A DNA stretch of 47,328 nucleotides from an uncultured Helicobacteraceae bacterium (lineage in GTDB: Bacteria > Campylobacterota > Campylobacteria > Campylobacterales > Helicobacteraceae), in the NCBI GenBank assembly GCA_947588965.1, contig CANQAN010000013.1, positions 1-47,328 of the forward strand. The letters are read 5' to 3'. The number at the start of each line of letters is the position of its first letter. Position 1 is the first letter of the stretch. The notes under the pieces are model-generated. The model did not search any database, was not told the origin of the DNA, and was given only the letters and a program-made list of their open reading frames with translations. This document shows, piece after piece, positions 19,351 through 29,552 of the stretch. A program made the position numbers and the translations under genes.

Positions 19351-19965
19351 TTAACCTTCTTTAGTGATGGATTCAAAAAGCGATTTTTCAATCACCACAG
19401 ACCTAAAAGTCGCCACCAAGTAAGCGTTTAACTCTGCACCATTGATTAAATAACAGTCTTTAATGTTGCGAAAAGCTAGAAAAGTCTTTTCATCAAATAA
19501 TGCAGAGACAAACAGAGTGTTGCGCTGCTCTAGAGACTTAAATGTCGCGTACGCATCCTTTGTTTTTCCGCTTTGGACTTGAATCTTATCAACGATAAAC
19601 AAACTCCCTGCATTTGCTTTCTCTAAGAGTGCATATTGCAATGCGAGTTTTTTTTGTTTTTTATTGACTTTGAGGATGTAATTTCTGTTATTATTGGGAC
19701 CATGTGCGACACCACCACCGACAAAGACGGGTGAAGTGATGCTTCCTGCACGTGCGCGTCCTCCACCCTTTTGACTCCATGGTTTCTTGCCACCACCACT
19801 TACTCTGGCACGAGTTTTTGCTACAGCACTATTAGTACGCATTGCAGCTAAAAATGACTTGACATAGAGATAGAGATTGTGTGCATTAATCTCCTTATAA
19901 CTCTCTGGCAGTTGGATTTCACCCGATTTTTTTAAATTCTTATCTAAAACAATCGCTACACTCAT
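19351..19965 (-). CDS. rplD: 50S ribosomal protein L4
   Basis: A 204-aa exit-tunnel protein. The basic loop [20 protein letters not shown] followed by [20 protein letters not shown] is diagnostic. In E. coli L4 also represses the S10 operon; no such regulation can be shown here. Confidence 0.97.
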   Translation of the reverse strand: MSVAIVLDKNLKKSGEIQLPESYKEINAHNLYLYVKSFLAAMRTNSAVAKTRARVSGGGKKPWSQKGGGRARAGSITSPVFVGGGVAHGPNNNRNYILKVNKKQKKLALQYALLEKANAGSLFIVDKIQVQSGKTKDAYATFKSLEQRNTLFVSALFDEKTFLAFRNIKDCYLINGAELNAYLVATFRSVVIEKSLFESITKEG

Positions 19966-19976
19966 ACAAACAACCT

Positions 19977-20555
19977 TTAACCTACAATTTTCAAGCGACC
20001 AAATGCACCATTAAAGCCCGGTACAGAACCCTTTAAAACAAGGACATTGTGTTCTTTGTCAAAGGAAATAATTTCATTATGGACGGTGACTTTTTCATCT
20101 CCATAGTGTCCGGCCATTTTTTTGCCCGGTTGCACGCGACCCGGCCATTCTCTGTTTCCAATTGATCCGGGGGCTCTGTGGAATCTACTTCCATGCGCTC
20201 CGGGACCACCTTGAAAGTTCCATCGTTTCATCGCTCCGCTAAATCCGCGACCCTTTGTCTTAAAAGAAACTTTGACTTTCTTTGCGCTCTCTAAAGAGGA
20301 CAAATCCAAATCTCCCACTTCTGCATTGCCAATTTGAAGCATTGCAAATCTGTTGTATTCTTTGTCAAGTTGATATTTCTTTTGCTGACCCTCTATGGAT
20401 TTATTGAATTGTTTTCCTTGATGATAGGCTACTAATGCCTTGCCATTTTCTGAAACTTCACAAATTTTAGCTGATTTGACCTTAAGCAAGGTTACGGGAA
20501 TGCTTGGCTTACCTATGGTGCGACTCATTCCAATTTTTTCTACTAAAAATTCCAT
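19977..20555 (-). CDS. rplC: 50S ribosomal protein L3
   Basis: A 192-aa protein initiating large-subunit assembly. Signature segments are [19 protein letters not shown] and [20 protein letters not shown], followed by [12 protein letters not shown]. It is 9 nt after rpsJ. Confidence 0.97.
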   Translation of the reverse strand: MEFLVEKIGMSRTIGKPSIPVTLLKVKSAKICEVSENGKALVAYHQGKQFNKSIEGQQKKYQLDKEYNRFAMLQIGNAEVGDLDLSSLESAKKVKVSFKTKGRGFSGAMKRWNFQGGPGAHGSRFHRAPGSIGNREWPGRVQPGKKMAGHYGDEKVTVHNEIISFDKEHNVLVLKGSVPGFNGAFGRLKIVG

Positions 20556-20564
20556 TTATGCCCC

Positions 20565-20876
20565 TTATTTACCCATTGATCGAACTTCTACATCCACTTC
20601 GGGTGCCATGTCTATTTTTGTCAAGCTATCCACAGTTTCTGGAGTTGCAGAAACAATGTCAATGATTCTCGTATGCACTCTAATTTCAAATTGTTCTCTC
20701 GAATCTTTGTTGATCTGCGGAGACTTCAGAACTGTATAGCGTCTCTTTTTCGTCGGAAGTGGGATAGGACCACGAATCTCTGCGCCAGTCCTCTTAACGG
20801 CTTCTACGATAGAGATAACAGATCTATCAAGAACACGATGATCATATGCCTTTAATTTTAATCTGATTTTTTCCAT
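20565..20876 (-). CDS. rpsJ: 30S ribosomal protein S10
   Basis: A 103-aa protein (also the NusE antitermination factor) and first gene of the superoperon. It starts [19 protein letters not shown] and contains [18 protein letters not shown] with the HTRIIDI segment. A well-formed promoter lies upstream at 20951-20979. Confidence 0.97.
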   Translation of the reverse strand: MEKIRLKLKAYDHRVLDRSVISIVEAVKRTGAEIRGPIPLPTKKRRYTVLKSPQINKDSREQFEIRVHTRIIDIVSATPETVDSLTKIDMAPEVDVEVRSMGK

Positions 20877-20950
20877 TTTATTTCCTTACAAAGAACTCAT
20901 CGCACTTAAAGAATTCGTAAATGACGTCGATGTGATTTTTGAAAGCTGCA

Positions 20951-20979
20951 ATTATACAAACATTCCCTATTTTTAGCAA
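20951..20979 (-). promoter_or_regulatory. S10 operon promoter
   Basis: On the minus strand TTGCTA (20974-20979), a 17-nt spacer and a perfect TATAAT (20951-20956) are followed by a predicted start near 20944 and a leader of about 67 nt before rpsJ. This is one of the best vegetative promoters in the window and suits a highly expressed operon. Confidence 0.75.
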
Positions 20980-21134
20980 TACTTTGATGTAAAAATTTCT
21001 GTGATTTTTGCAATTTACTTCCTTTTAATAAGGATAAATACTGCAAATGTCATTTTAAGTGCGATTCTATTGAGTGATGAAAATTAGGGAATATGGAGGC
21101 TTTTGCAAATATCCATAAACTCATTGGTGTATTT

Positions 21135-22335
21135 CTATCGCATTAAATATTCTTTGTGATGGGATTTGACATATTGTAAATCTGTATCAATTTTTGCCTT
21201 TAAGATTCCGCATAAGCGCGGATCATTGCGCAAAAATTCTAAAATATCTGTCTCCTTAAGGAGTTTTAAATTAATGTCTTTGGCATTTTGTATCAAAGCC
21301 CTCACATAGCCTTGCAAATAATTTTTGGCATTCTTATAGAGTTGGAATCTTTTTTTGAGTCGTTCGTATTCTTCGGGTTTGATAAAGACTATGAGGTTTT
21401 TGAAATCTGATTCTTGGTCTCAAATCTCCCCAATCCATTGCTCTGTGATTTCTGCTAAATCGGCATTGTTTTGCGAGTTTTTGGAGTGTTTCAAAGGTAT
21501 TTTTGCTGAGTTGTGAAAATTCTAGGCAAATGTATTGACTTGCAAGGGGCGCTATAATCTCAAGTCTTTTTGTAGGGAAAGCATTATCGGAGAGTAGATG
21601 ACGGATTTTAAATATTTTGTCTGTGGGAAATTTGCCAATGCGCAATAAAAATAAAAGGGTTGGGAAAGGAGTAGGGAAGTGTGAGGCTGAAGCGCTTTTG
21701 AGACTTAGGATGCGTGATTCTGTCGCGACATTTTCTGTGTGATTGATGCCAGTCTTTAAGATAGAAATCGGTTCCCTCTCTATCTAAAGCACAGGAGCCT
21801 TTTGTTTAAGAGAAAGAGGGTTTTATCGCAATCCTCTCTCCAGCCATAATGCATGGCTGTGGCAACCTTGTAACGTTGGGAGGGAATGATCATTTCTTTA
21901 TAGGTTTCAAGTCCTATTGCACGTCCGATATGCACACCACAGAGATCAAGGAAATAATGTATAGCACCAGTGGCCGATGAACTTTTGAAAATATAAATGA
22001 AGCGATAGTCTTGTAGGGCAAGTTGATATTCCACGCTAAATCGGGCGCGATTTGCAACAAGTCAGCTTCTGTAGGATCAAGCAGGGGAGGGAAGGGGTGG
22101 CTTTGTCGCATTAGTTTTTCTTGAGAGTCGCGGATTTGAGCCATTTTGTAATCACTTCATAGTATATAGGTGGAGATAAAAGATTCTTTGAGATGACAGA
22201 GACAAGCGCGGGGTAGGCGTTGCAAGAATCTAAAAATTCCTTAACGCTTGAGTCTTCAAGGGAGAATGCTTGATTCTGCTCCCCCTAATATGAGACAAGC
22301 TCCTCTCTACTTGTGAAAACTCTTTGCATACCTTT
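21135..22335 (-). pseudogene. Decayed protein gene, possibly a DUF2972-type protein
   Basis: Consecutive minus-strand blocks in different frames read as one broken protein. The blocks are SVKEFLDSCNAYPALVSV (about 22250 to 22190), SHPFPPLLDPTEADLLQIAP, then DYRFIYIFKSSSATGAIHYF with LDLCGVHIGR, then IFKIRHLLSDNAFPTKRLEI, and finally YVRALIQNAKDINLKLLKET ending at 21135. At least four frameshifts and internal stops separate them. The PPLLDP, LAWNINLP and CGV pieces recall DUF2972 proteins of Campylobacterota surface-glycan loci, but I recall that family only loosely. It lies between the ribosomal operon and the lipoprotein gene and is not expected to give a product. Confidence 0.6.
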
Positions 22336-22344
22336 CCCTCTAAA

Positions 22345-22968
22345 TCAAACTTCTTCTTGCAAATAATTTTGCAATTTTTTGTGAATCTCTGCAGAAGAAT
22401 TCTGCTCTAGTGTGGGATCTTTTAGGAATTGTAGGGTTTTGAGGAATTTGTCCTTTGGCATAAATCCCGGATAGACAAACAATTCCTTGCCACTTTTGTC
22501 TAAAAAGACGAGTGTGGGTGTGGGTTTGATTCCGTATTTTTGTGCAAATGCGACGGTTTCAAGGGAATCTTGCAAGAATTCTATGCTGTGCATTTTAGAA
22601 TAGCTCATATTGATGTAGTAGGGAGCGTAATTTTGCTTTAAGAATTCCTTAATGTCGGGATTGTCTTTAATGAGCTGTTTGAGTCTGTCGCAATACACGC
22701 AACCATTTGCTGAAAAGACCAGAAAATAGGGCTTTCCATTACTTTTAATGGAGCTTGTATCTAAGAATACATCGGAGACTTCTGCATAAGAGTTCAAATC
22801 CACATTTTGCATGGCTTTGTGCTGCTCTTCTGTGTAGTTTGTGCCACTTGTGATAGCGCTTTTATCTGCGCTCTCTTCGCAACCCATAAAAGAAAGGCAA
22901 GAAAACAAACAGAGCATAAAGCAAAATAAGAGTTGTGAAAGATTCCACAAAAAACTGCGCATTTTCAT
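22345..22968 (-). CDS. Thioredoxin-like lipoprotein
   Basis: A 207-aa envelope protein. The N-terminus is a signal peptide with a hydrophobic core and a lipobox-like FMGC, with Cys30 the likely lipidated residue. The thioredoxin fold follows: active-site CVYC at Cys90-Cys93, preceded by YFLVFSANG, and a cis-Pro loop PTPTLVF. It resembles SoxW/thioredoxin-2-like thiol-disulfide proteins, so a role in periplasmic disulfide reduction or repair is likely; the partner is not visible. It stands alone between two decayed genes. The start is well set by the signal peptide. Confidence 0.85.
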   Translation of the reverse strand: MKMRSFLWNLSQLLFCFMLCLFSCLSFMGCEESADKSAITSGTNYTEEQHKAMQNVDLNSYAEVSDVFLDTSSIKSNGKPYFLVFSANGCVYCDRLKQLIKDNPDIKEFLKQNYAPYYINMSYSKMHSIEFLQDSLETVAFAQKYGIKPTPTLVFLDKSGKELFVYPGFMPKDKFLKTLQFLKDPTLEQNSSAEIHKKLQNYLQEEV

Positions 22969-23088
22969 TTTAAATCCTTTAAAGTTGGAATCCTAGCAAA
23001 TCTTAGAAAAATCTTTGCTTAAGTGTGCTACGCTAATCATAAAACCATTGGCTTGATTTGGGAAAAGAGGGCAAATAATAGGGTTGCA

Positions 23089-23223
23089 ATGAATGCAAAA
23101 AGGGGAAATTCAGAGAAATTTCATATTGTCTTTAACATTAATGAAAATTATGCCAAATATTGCGCTGTTGTGATGACAAGCATCATAGAAGCACACGATG
23201 CTTCTGTGGGGTGGGGTATATGA
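23089..23223 (+). pseudogene. Truncated N-terminus of a family-8 glycosyltransferase
   Basis: From ATG 23089 the frame gives about 44 residues including FHIVFNINENYAKYCAVVMT and SIIEAH, then stops. This is the start of a GT8 (LgtC/RfaJ-like) glycosyltransferase, where the segment forms the first beta-strand and the UDP-sugar site. The rest of the roughly 300-aa domain is absent in all frames to 23364, so this is a deletion remnant. It ends at a G-rich GTGGGGTGGGG stretch, which could be an eroded poly-G tract. Confidence 0.65.
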
Positions 23224-23364
23224 GAGATTCTTAGATTAAGAGTGAAGCAACTTCAAGGTTTATACAAAATGAGACTTTCTGCGAGGCAAGTGTTTTTGGT
23301 CAAAAAATTCCAAAAAAACAAAAAATTTAAGAAATTCTACACCAAAGAGACTTGGTGCAAAGCT
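23224..23364. other. Spacer between GT8 remnant and maf
   Basis: 141 nt with no convincing coding sequence. A-rich runs occur at about 23300-23335, downstream of the minus-strand maf stop at 23365; no clear hairpin was found. Confidence 0.4.
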
Positions 23365-25353
23365 CTATGAATCTTCCTTTTTTGCTTTTGTAATTTCTAT
23401 CGCGCTTGTTTCGTATTTTTGAGGGATTTCCATCCATTCCTTTGCGCATCGCTTGAGAACTTCTAGGGTCGCATCCATTCCACCAGCAAGGGAAAACAAC
23501 CAATATTTATGGGCATAGAGCCAGTCAATTTGCTTCACTTGCATGTCGGTCTTGGTCTTCACAGGGCGGACGACAATCTTTGCAAATTCTAAGTCTTGAT
23601 GCACGAGGTAGCTTTTCACAGCATCGGAGAAAACCTTAATAAAAATGTCCTCTTTGAAAAAATCCTTTGTGTCATCAATGGCATCGGAAATTTTATCAAG
23701 CTTTTCAAAATTGATTTTTTCTAGCTTATTTTGCCGATTCAATCGTTCAAGCTCTTCGGTCATTTTAACGGTTCTAAGGAATAGCTTTTCGACGGCTTTT
23801 TTCTTCTTGTAGCCATAATCTAGGAATTTTTTGACTTTTGATTCTATCTTTTTGCGATTGGAGGCGATTTGTGCAGCGGATGGTTTTTTGAGCTTGATTT
23901 GCTTTTTCTTGATTTTTGGTAGAGATTCTAGCACTTCCTTGAAAGGCTTTTCCTCTGTTCCTACGATTCTGGCTCCCCCTTCTGTACAATTTATGGCTTT
24001 TATAGGATAGGGGGTTTGCGCGATGTCTTTTTCAAAGAAATTCAAAAACATATTCCAAATCTTGCTGGTCTCCACCATTCCATTACCCCCATAAGCGGGG
24101 ACTAAAATGCGCTTTGTTGCGTCGCTTTGTGGTTTGTAGCCACTCTCTCTTTCGCCAAAAAGAGCGTCTTTTGAGTGTGTGCTTCCATCGGGGGCAAAGG
24201 CGAGATCTTGCCCAATGAAGACACAATTCTCAAACTTGCAATGCACAACGAGTTCATAGGCCATGTTTGCAGCACTCATGCCGATTCCTGCATAGCCATA
24301 CTCCTTGAGATCAAAAAAGCGCGTGTAGCCAAAGGGACGCATACTAAAGGATTTCACACCTTGCGTGATAGCATTTGTTGTCGCTTTATGCACGATGCTT
24401 GTGAGGGCGAAAATCACGTTCTTTTGTGCCTCTTTTGGAGTTTTGCGATAGAAGTCCGCAGTGAGTTCAACGCGCTCTAATGTAACGACAATGTCGGGTT
24501 TAATGCCATGTTTAACAAGAATCGGAAAGGACGCATCCACGCAAAAAATCGTGATATAATCAGCATACTGCTTTAAAAGAGGCAATTGTTTATGCAGTGA
24601 GGGTCCTGTGGAGACAATGACTGCTGTGTTTGTTATCTTTGCGTGTTTTATGAGTTCATAGAAACTTGGGGTTGTGATCATTTCTTGAATGTTTTGGAGA
24701 TGATGTTCTAGTCCTATGAGCGCGTCTGTAGAGTCATTTCCGACAGCAACGACATGATGTTCTAAGGAGCGCATAAGAATCGCATTGATAGTGAGCGCTC
24801 TCTCATGGTAGCGTCCATAATAGTTATTATAGATATGCAGATTATAAACACGTGAATAAATCCACTGCCCATCCTCTACCAAAAATTCATCCAATTCGCC
24901 AAAATTTGTGGTATTTGTCCAAAATATGAGGAGCTTTTTTTCTGCAATTTCTTTGCTAAAATCTGCAAAATTAAGTGCAATATAAATGAGTTCTAATTCG
25001 GGCTCAAAAATGAATATTTTTTTGATGGCATTGGACTTGTCATTCAAATAGAAATGATAAAACAAACCATTTCCGATTCCGAAAAAATACAAAAAGGGAT
25101 AGAGTCTGAAAGCCTCAAATTCTTTAATCTTCTCAAATGTTTCTTCTAGAGGACTTTTCTGATAGAGAGCAATTTTGTTTTCTTTGTCATAAATGTTGAT
25201 ATTAAGGGGATCTTCTCCGATATAGACTTCGTATTTTTCATTAGGTTTTAGGAATCTTAACTGCCCCGCAAGAAGTGGATTTATCCCTTCAAGAGCTTTG
25301 AGATTCTTTTCTAAACGAGGATTGATGATTTCTTCTGTTTGCGTTGTTTGCAT
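23365..25353 (-). CDS. Motility accessory factor, Maf-type flagellin glycosyltransferase
   Basis: A 662-aa protein of the Maf (DUF115, MAF_flag10) family, whose members transfer nonulosonic acids such as pseudaminic or legionaminic acid onto flagellin before secretion. The core is recognisable: AVIVSTGPSLHKQLPLL, FCVDASFPILVKHGIKPDIV and FIGQDLAFAPDGSTHSKDAL. The last 170 residues are Lys-rich and helical. I place the start at ATG 25353 (MQTTQTEE), which has AAGG about 8 nt upstream. The open frame continues to 25404, but those codons lie inside the flagellin terminator. Directly downstream of flaB on the same strand, so flagellin is the obvious substrate. Confidence 0.9.
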   Translation of the reverse strand: MQTTQTEEIINPRLEKNLKALEGINPLLAGQLRFLKPNEKYEVYIGEDPLNINIYDKENKIALYQKSPLEETFEKIKEFEAFRLYPFLYFFGIGNGLFYHFYLNDKSNAIKKIFIFEPELELIYIALNFADFSKEIAEKKLLIFWTNTTNFGELDEFLVEDGQWIYSRVYNLHIYNNYYGRYHERALTINAILMRSLEHHVVAVGNDSTDALIGLEHHLQNIQEMITTPSFYELIKHAKITNTAVIVSTGPSLHKQLPLLKQYADYITIFCVDASFPILVKHGIKPDIVVTLERVELTADFYRKTPKEAQKNVIFALTSIVHKATTNAITQGVKSFSMRPFGYTRFFDLKEYGYAGIGMSAANMAYELVVHCKFENCVFIGQDLAFAPDGSTHSKDALFGERESGYKPQSDATKRILVPAYGGNGMVETSKIWNMFLNFFEKDIAQTPYPIKAINCTEGGARIVGTEEKPFKEVLESLPKIKKKQIKLKKPSAAQIASNRKKIESKVKKFLDYGYKKKKAVEKLFLRTVKMTEELERLNRQNKLEKINFEKLDKISDAIDDTKDFFKEDIFIKVFSDAVKSYLVHQDLEFAKIVVRPVKTKTDMQVKQIDWLYAHKYWLFSLAGGMDATLEVLKRCAKEWMEIPQKYETSAIEITKAKKEDS

Positions 25354-25388
25354 GGATAGACCTTTGCGCGAAATAAACGGGAATTTTA

Positions 25389-25412
25389 CAAAAAAAGTCC
25401 CCAAAGGGACTT
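25389..25412 (-). terminator. Rho-independent terminator after flaB
   Basis: On the minus strand AAGTCCC (25406-25412), loop TTTG (25402-25405), GGGACTT (25395-25401), then a run of T. It begins 3 nt past the flagellin stop. A 7-bp stem plus T-tract is a textbook intrinsic terminator and separates flaB from maf. Confidence 0.85.
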
Positions 25413-25415
25413 AAA

Positions 25416-26993
25416 TTATTGAAGCAATCTAAGAATATTTTGTTGCACTTGGTTGGCTTGTGCCATAGCGAAGCTACCAGATTGCGCAAGAATATTTGTT
25501 TTTGAGAATGTTGCGCTCTCCTCTGCGAAGTCTGTGTCGCGGATTTGAGATTCTGCGGCTTTGACGTTAACTTGTGTGACGGTTATGTTGTTGATTGTCG
25601 CAACGAGTTGTTGTTGCACAGAACCTAAGTCTGCACGAATTCTGTCAAGGTGTTTTTGCGCAGATTCTGCCATATCCATAACCGCCATAGCACCTGTGAG
25701 ACTTGTAACGCCCGCTCCGATTCCATTGCGGTTGATAAATGCGTTTGCTGTGTTCGCGTTTGCACCAATAGCAGAAGCGATGTTGGCATCAAATTCACCA
25801 TTGACACTTCTAAGATTCACAGTGTATTGTGCGAGTGTTGTTCCGGGTGCAAATGCAACGCCAGAGTGCATTCCGATTGTTGAGAAATTATTTCCACTGA
25901 TAATGACATCTCTTGCGTTGAGGCGAATGAGTGTCAAGCGACCAATGATGGAGTGTTCTGTCCCTGTGATTCCACCAAAAGAACCTCCCGCCATCGCACC
26001 TCCTGCTGAATCCACACCATTAATGATGCTTGCACCACTTGCGACTTGGATAGAAATCGCTCTTCCATCGGTACTTGTGAGTTGCAATGCTCCCGAAATG
26101 CTTAAAGAAGCTTGGACACCTGTGCGCTCTTTTTGTGAGTTGATCGCTGCAAGCAAACGTCCATCGTAGTCATTCTTTTGGACATCATTGACATCACCGA
26201 TTAAGACTCCATTAATCATAAGCCCACGTACAGTTCCAGAACCAATAACTCCCGCGCCCTGTCCTTGCACGACATAAGTTGCGCGCACACCGAGAAGATC
26301 GGAGTTTTTGTTAATCGCTTCTGCAAGAGCACCGATTCCTGTTCCTGCAGAGGTTGAGATTTTTATAGATTCCACTGCATAGTTGTTTGTACCATCGGTG
26401 TTAAGGAATCTCAATGTGACTTCACCCAAGCTACCTGCCCCCGCACTTGCTGGCATTTCTCCTGCAGTTTCATAGCGGACATGTCCGATTTTAAGAGAGT
26501 TTGTTGGTTGGATTGAAGCTTTAACGGTTGTGTTTGAATAAGCGCCAATTTGGAATTCTTTGTTTGTGAAAGAACCAGAAAGCATTTCTTGACCATTGAA
26601 GCTTGTTGTGTTTGCGATGTTGTCTAGTTCCTCCATAAGGCGCAAAATATCGCTTTGTAGAGCATTTCTTGTTGTGGTGGTCTGCCCATCTTGAGCAGCT
26701 TGAACGGCTTTTGTCTTAATGGTGTCCAGAATTTTGATTTGCTCATCCATTGCTTTATCGGCAGTTTGAATCATACCAATGGCGTCATTTGCGTTTCTTG
26801 TCGCTTGTCCAAGTGCAGAAGCTTGTGAGCGCAAACTATCGGCAATCGCCATACCTGAAGCGTCATCGGCAGCTTTGTTGATTCTAAGTCCCGAACTCAA
26901 CTTTTCTAGTGAAGTCGCCATATCGCGATTATTCACAATTCCAGAAGTATGCGCATTGAGCGCATTAACATTGGTGTATATCCTGTAACTCAT
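25416..26993 (-). CDS. flaB: Flagellin, FlaB type
   Basis: A 525-aa flagellar filament protein. The N-terminal D0/D1 part ([40 protein letters not shown]) and C-terminal D1/D0 part ([20 protein letters not shown], ending NILRLLQ) are strongly conserved. The middle D2/D3 region with many Ser/Thr is the glycosylated, surface-exposed part. Similarity to H. pylori FlaB over the middle ([29 protein letters not shown]) and the sigma-54 promoter at 27031-27046 both indicate FlaB, not FlaA. The start is ATG 26993; an in-frame extension to 27035 precedes it but would overlap the promoter. Terminator and maf follow. Confidence 0.95.
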   Translation of the reverse strand: MSYRIYTNVNALNAHTSGIVNNRDMATSLEKLSSGLRINKAADDASGMAIADSLRSQASALGQATRNANDAIGMIQTADKAMDEQIKILDTIKTKAVQAAQDGQTTTTRNALQSDILRLMEELDNIANTTSFNGQEMLSGSFTNKEFQIGAYSNTTVKASIQPTNSLKIGHVRYETAGEMPASAGAGSLGEVTLRFLNTDGTNNYAVESIKISTSAGTGIGALAEAINKNSDLLGVRATYVVQGQGAGVIGSGTVRGLMINGVLIGDVNDVQKNDYDGRLLAAINSQKERTGVQASLSISGALQLTSTDGRAISIQVASGASIINGVDSAGGAMAGGSFGGITGTEHSIIGRLTLIRLNARDVIISGNNFSTIGMHSGVAFAPGTTLAQYTVNLRSVNGEFDANIASAIGANANTANAFINRNGIGAGVTSLTGAMAVMDMAESAQKHLDRIRADLGSVQQQLVATINNITVTQVNVKAAESQIRDTDFAEESATFSKTNILAQSGSFAMAQANQVQQNILRLLQ

Positions 26994-27030
26994 TATGCAT
27001 CCTTTGCAAAAATAAATTTGCAAACAATAA

Positions 27031-27046
27031 AGCAATTAGTGTTCCA
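27031..27046 (-). promoter_or_regulatory. Sigma-54 (RpoN) promoter of flaB
   Basis: TGGAACACTAATTGCT on the minus strand matches TGGCAC-N5-TTGC with one change and ends 37 nt before the flaB ATG. Sigma-54 control through FlgR is how flaB is expressed in Helicobacter. Confidence 0.85.
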
Positions 27047-27147
27047 CTTTTGAAAATTCATTTTAATTCAGAATCTTTGAGCTTTAGATTTTAGGGTGTT
27101 TTGTGATGTTTGGATTTTAGAATTTGCAAAAAGCACTCGTTTTTTGT

Positions 27148-27153
27148 TAAAAT
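27148..27153 (+). promoter_or_regulatory. Candidate -10 of the glycan-cluster promoter
   Basis: TAAAAT in an AT-rich stretch 38 nt before the glycosyltransferase start at 27192, divergent from flaB. It is the only reasonable vegetative -10 in the gap; -35 is not clear. Confidence 0.35.
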
Positions 27154-27191
27154 GCGCCGATATTTTTGTAAAATTTTCTAAAGTAGAGAGA

Positions 27192-29552
27192 ATGCAACTC
27201 CAAGTCAAAGACATCATAGAGCGTTTGAAATCCGCACAAAATAAGCAAGAACTCAATGCGACAATGCTCTTTATACGCGCTCTTGCACCAGAATCGCAAC
27301 AACAATTAAAGAAAAAAGAATGCGCAGAGATTGTCACTCTTATCCGCACAAAGATCCTAGAGGATATTTATCAAAAGGGAGATATTCCTGATCGCGATAT
27401 ATTGTGGTCTTATGGCATTTTTAAGCGCCTTGAAGAATTAGGGGGCTTAGAAAAAGATGAGAGGTTTGAGACCTATATACAACTGGGTGAATCCTATGTA
27501 CGTAACCCTGAAAATTCCTATTATGAGAGGCTTTTGTTCATAGAATGTGCGAGTGTGGCTAAGCTTTTATGCGGGAAATGCGATGAAGCGGTCAAATTTA
27601 TGATTTCACAAACGCTTTATTTGGATTTGCATGACACCTATGCGGTTGAATTGGATAAGTTTTTAAATGCATTTTGTACATATTATGAGATTCCGATTGA
27701 GTGGATTTTAGAGATTCAAAGAGAAGAGCTTTGCAGTGAGTATTATGCAAGTGTCAATGACAAGATGAAAAAATCCGTGTTTTTGTGGAGTATGCATGTG
27801 TTTTGGAATATTCCACGTTATTTTAATAATCTCAAATGGAAAGAAAATTTTCCCACTTGGTTGGAGGTGCTTGAGAGACTTCTGAAAGAGGGGAATTTGG
27901 ATCTTGCCATGTATGTGAGCTTCTATATTTATCATAAGTTTGGAAATTCCGCGCTCACACAAGAGGATTGGCAGGAATACAATGATAAGGTCGTAAAGCT
28001 TATAGAGCCCTATCTTGTGGAATATGGCAAGACATTACCAAAATGCAAAGAAAAGGTGGATTCTAGCAAGAATCGCAAGATTAAAGTCGCGTTTTTGCAT
28101 GAAAGAATGGTGGAAAATTCCCCCTATAAAGTGGAATATTCCTTGTGTAAAGCCCTACTTGAAAATGAAGAGTTTAGCAGTCGCTACGAGATTCTCGTGC
28201 TTTCTATGAATTACATTCAAAAGAGTGCCGATGACATGAAGGTTATGCAGAGTTTCTGTGAGATTGGCGCGACAGTTATGAGTCCCGCGTATGGATTGGT
28301 GAATGAGCATCTCTATTATGTCTCGCATTTGCAAAAGGCTCTGATGATTAGAAATACGCTTCTTGCAGAGGGTGTTGATATATTGATTTGTGGAAGCACG
28401 ACGGATTGTGCGGCCTTTATGATGGCAACAAGGAGTGCGCCTCTGCAGATTTTCTACTCCCATGGAAATGGCAGATATGATGTCGCTGGGATTGATAGGA
28501 GAATCTCACATTGTGCGGTTATGTCGCCTTATAAATTTGAATCATTTGCTGTGCCTATGGATGAGGAGAGATTCTACAATCCTCCGCGCCCTAAGGAAGC
28601 TATAGAGGCAGAGAGGGCGAAATATCCTATCGATGAGGATACGGTCGTCTTAGGTGTGATTGGGCGCCTCGTGAAAGTGGATAGCGAAGACTATCTGAAA
28701 TGCATCGCGGAGGTTATGCATAAGCACAAAAATACGATTTTTATCGCAGCAGGAAATGGAAATATCCCCGTGATTCGTCAAAAGGTGGAGGAGCTAGGAA
28801 TCTCGGAGCGTTTTTTCATGCCCGGATTTGTGGATCCACACATTTATGGGCATATCATTGATATTTTTTGTAACACATTCCCACTTGAGCAGGGGGAGAG
28901 CTTGTCAGAGTTTTTCCACAAGGGAAAATCTTATATTACATACTATGATGTCTATCAAAAGAAGTTTTCAGAGGCAAATTTTTGTGAGGAATCTCGATTA
29001 TTAAAGTTTAGGCAAGATAATTATTTGGTCTATATTCGTAATGCAGAAAAATACCAAGAAGGTTTAAAGAATTGGGATAAAATTACCGAAATACCAGGCA
29101 TTGTCTTTTTATATGGCATACAAGAGAAGGGTGCTTTTGAGAAAATTTCTTGTAAATGTGAAAAAAAATGTGTAGAAAAGCCAGAAATTTTGGCGGATTT
29201 TCAACTTGAAATTAAGAATGATAGAGTTTGCATGGTTGGAGCTAATACCACTCTTGTCCCTAAAAAACCTTTTCCATTTTTGCAATTCTATGATGATGTT
29301 GAAATTTATAAAGACTTTTATTCTGTTTTTATGATTGAACATCAAGATATGTTTTGGAAAGATGGGGATATGCTTTATAGAGGCTTATATGGGAGGACAG
29401 TGGAAGATTACGTGGAAAGATTGTCTTATCAAATTCAACATAAAGAAACAAGAGAACAGATTGGCCGTGCGCTTGTGACTCAAATGAGAGAATTGTATCG
29501 AGCTAAACAATCACTTTTAATAGCAAAAATGCGAGAATTTTTTAATGATTAA
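27192..29552 (+). CDS. Large GT-B-type glycosyltransferase with helical N-terminal domain
   Basis: A protein of 786 aa from ATG 27192 (MQLQVKDIIERLKSAQNKQE). The first about 300 residues are helical without a named domain. From about 300 on it shows a GT-B glycosyltransferase pattern: KIKVAFLHERMVENSPYKVE, GVDILICGST, IFYSHGNGRYDVAGIDR, VVLGVIGRLVKVDSEDYL, IFIAAGNGNIPVIRQKVEEL and FMPGFVDPHIYGHIIDIFC with PLEQGESLSEF. The last motifs recall the family 4/41 nucleotide-sugar site. It opens the plus-strand glycan cluster, is divergent from flaB and overlaps the radical SAM gene by 8 nt. A cytoplasmic glycosyltransferase for the flagellar or surface glycan is likely; acceptor and sugar unknown. 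Confidence 0.75.
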   Translation: MQLQVKDIIERLKSAQNKQELNATMLFIRALAPESQQQLKKKECAEIVTLIRTKILEDIYQKGDIPDRDILWSYGIFKRLEELGGLEKDERFETYIQLGESYVRNPENSYYERLLFIECASVAKLLCGKCDEAVKFMISQTLYLDLHDTYAVELDKFLNAFCTYYEIPIEWILEIQREELCSEYYASVNDKMKKSVFLWSMHVFWNIPRYFNNLKWKENFPTWLEVLERLLKEGNLDLAMYVSFYIYHKFGNSALTQEDWQEYNDKVVKLIEPYLVEYGKTLPKCKEKVDSSKNRKIKVAFLHERMVENSPYKVEYSLCKALLENEEFSSRYEILVLSMNYIQKSADDMKVMQSFCEIGATVMSPAYGLVNEHLYYVSHLQKALMIRNTLLAEGVDILICGSTTDCAAFMMATRSAPLQIFYSHGNGRYDVAGIDRRISHCAVMSPYKFESFAVPMDEERFYNPPRPKEAIEAERAKYPIDEDTVVLGVIGRLVKVDSEDYLKCIAEVMHKHKNTIFIAAGNGNIPVIRQKVEELGISERFFMPGFVDPHIYGHIIDIFCNTFPLEQGESLSEFFHKGKSYITYYDVYQKKFSEANFCEESRLLKFRQDNYLVYIRNAEKYQEGLKNWDKITEIPGIVFLYGIQEKGAFEKISCKCEKKCVEKPEILADFQLEIKNDRVCMVGANTTLVPKKPFPFLQFYDDVEIYKDFYSVFMIEHQDMFWKDGDMLYRGLYGRTVEDYVERLSYQIQHKETREQIGRALVTQMRELYRAKQSLLIAKMREFFND

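Noticed and set aside
25354..25404. Longer N-terminus of Maf
   Set aside because: Those codons are the flaB terminator hairpin and T-run; ATG 25353 has a better ribosome site.
26994..27035. Longer N-terminus of flagellin
   Set aside because: Flagellins start MSYRI/MAFQV-like and the extension would run into the sigma-54 promoter and its start site.
27139..27163. Sigma-28 promoter before the glycosyltransferase (CGATAT at about 27158)
   Set aside because: No TAAA-like -35 at the needed distance of about 15 nt.
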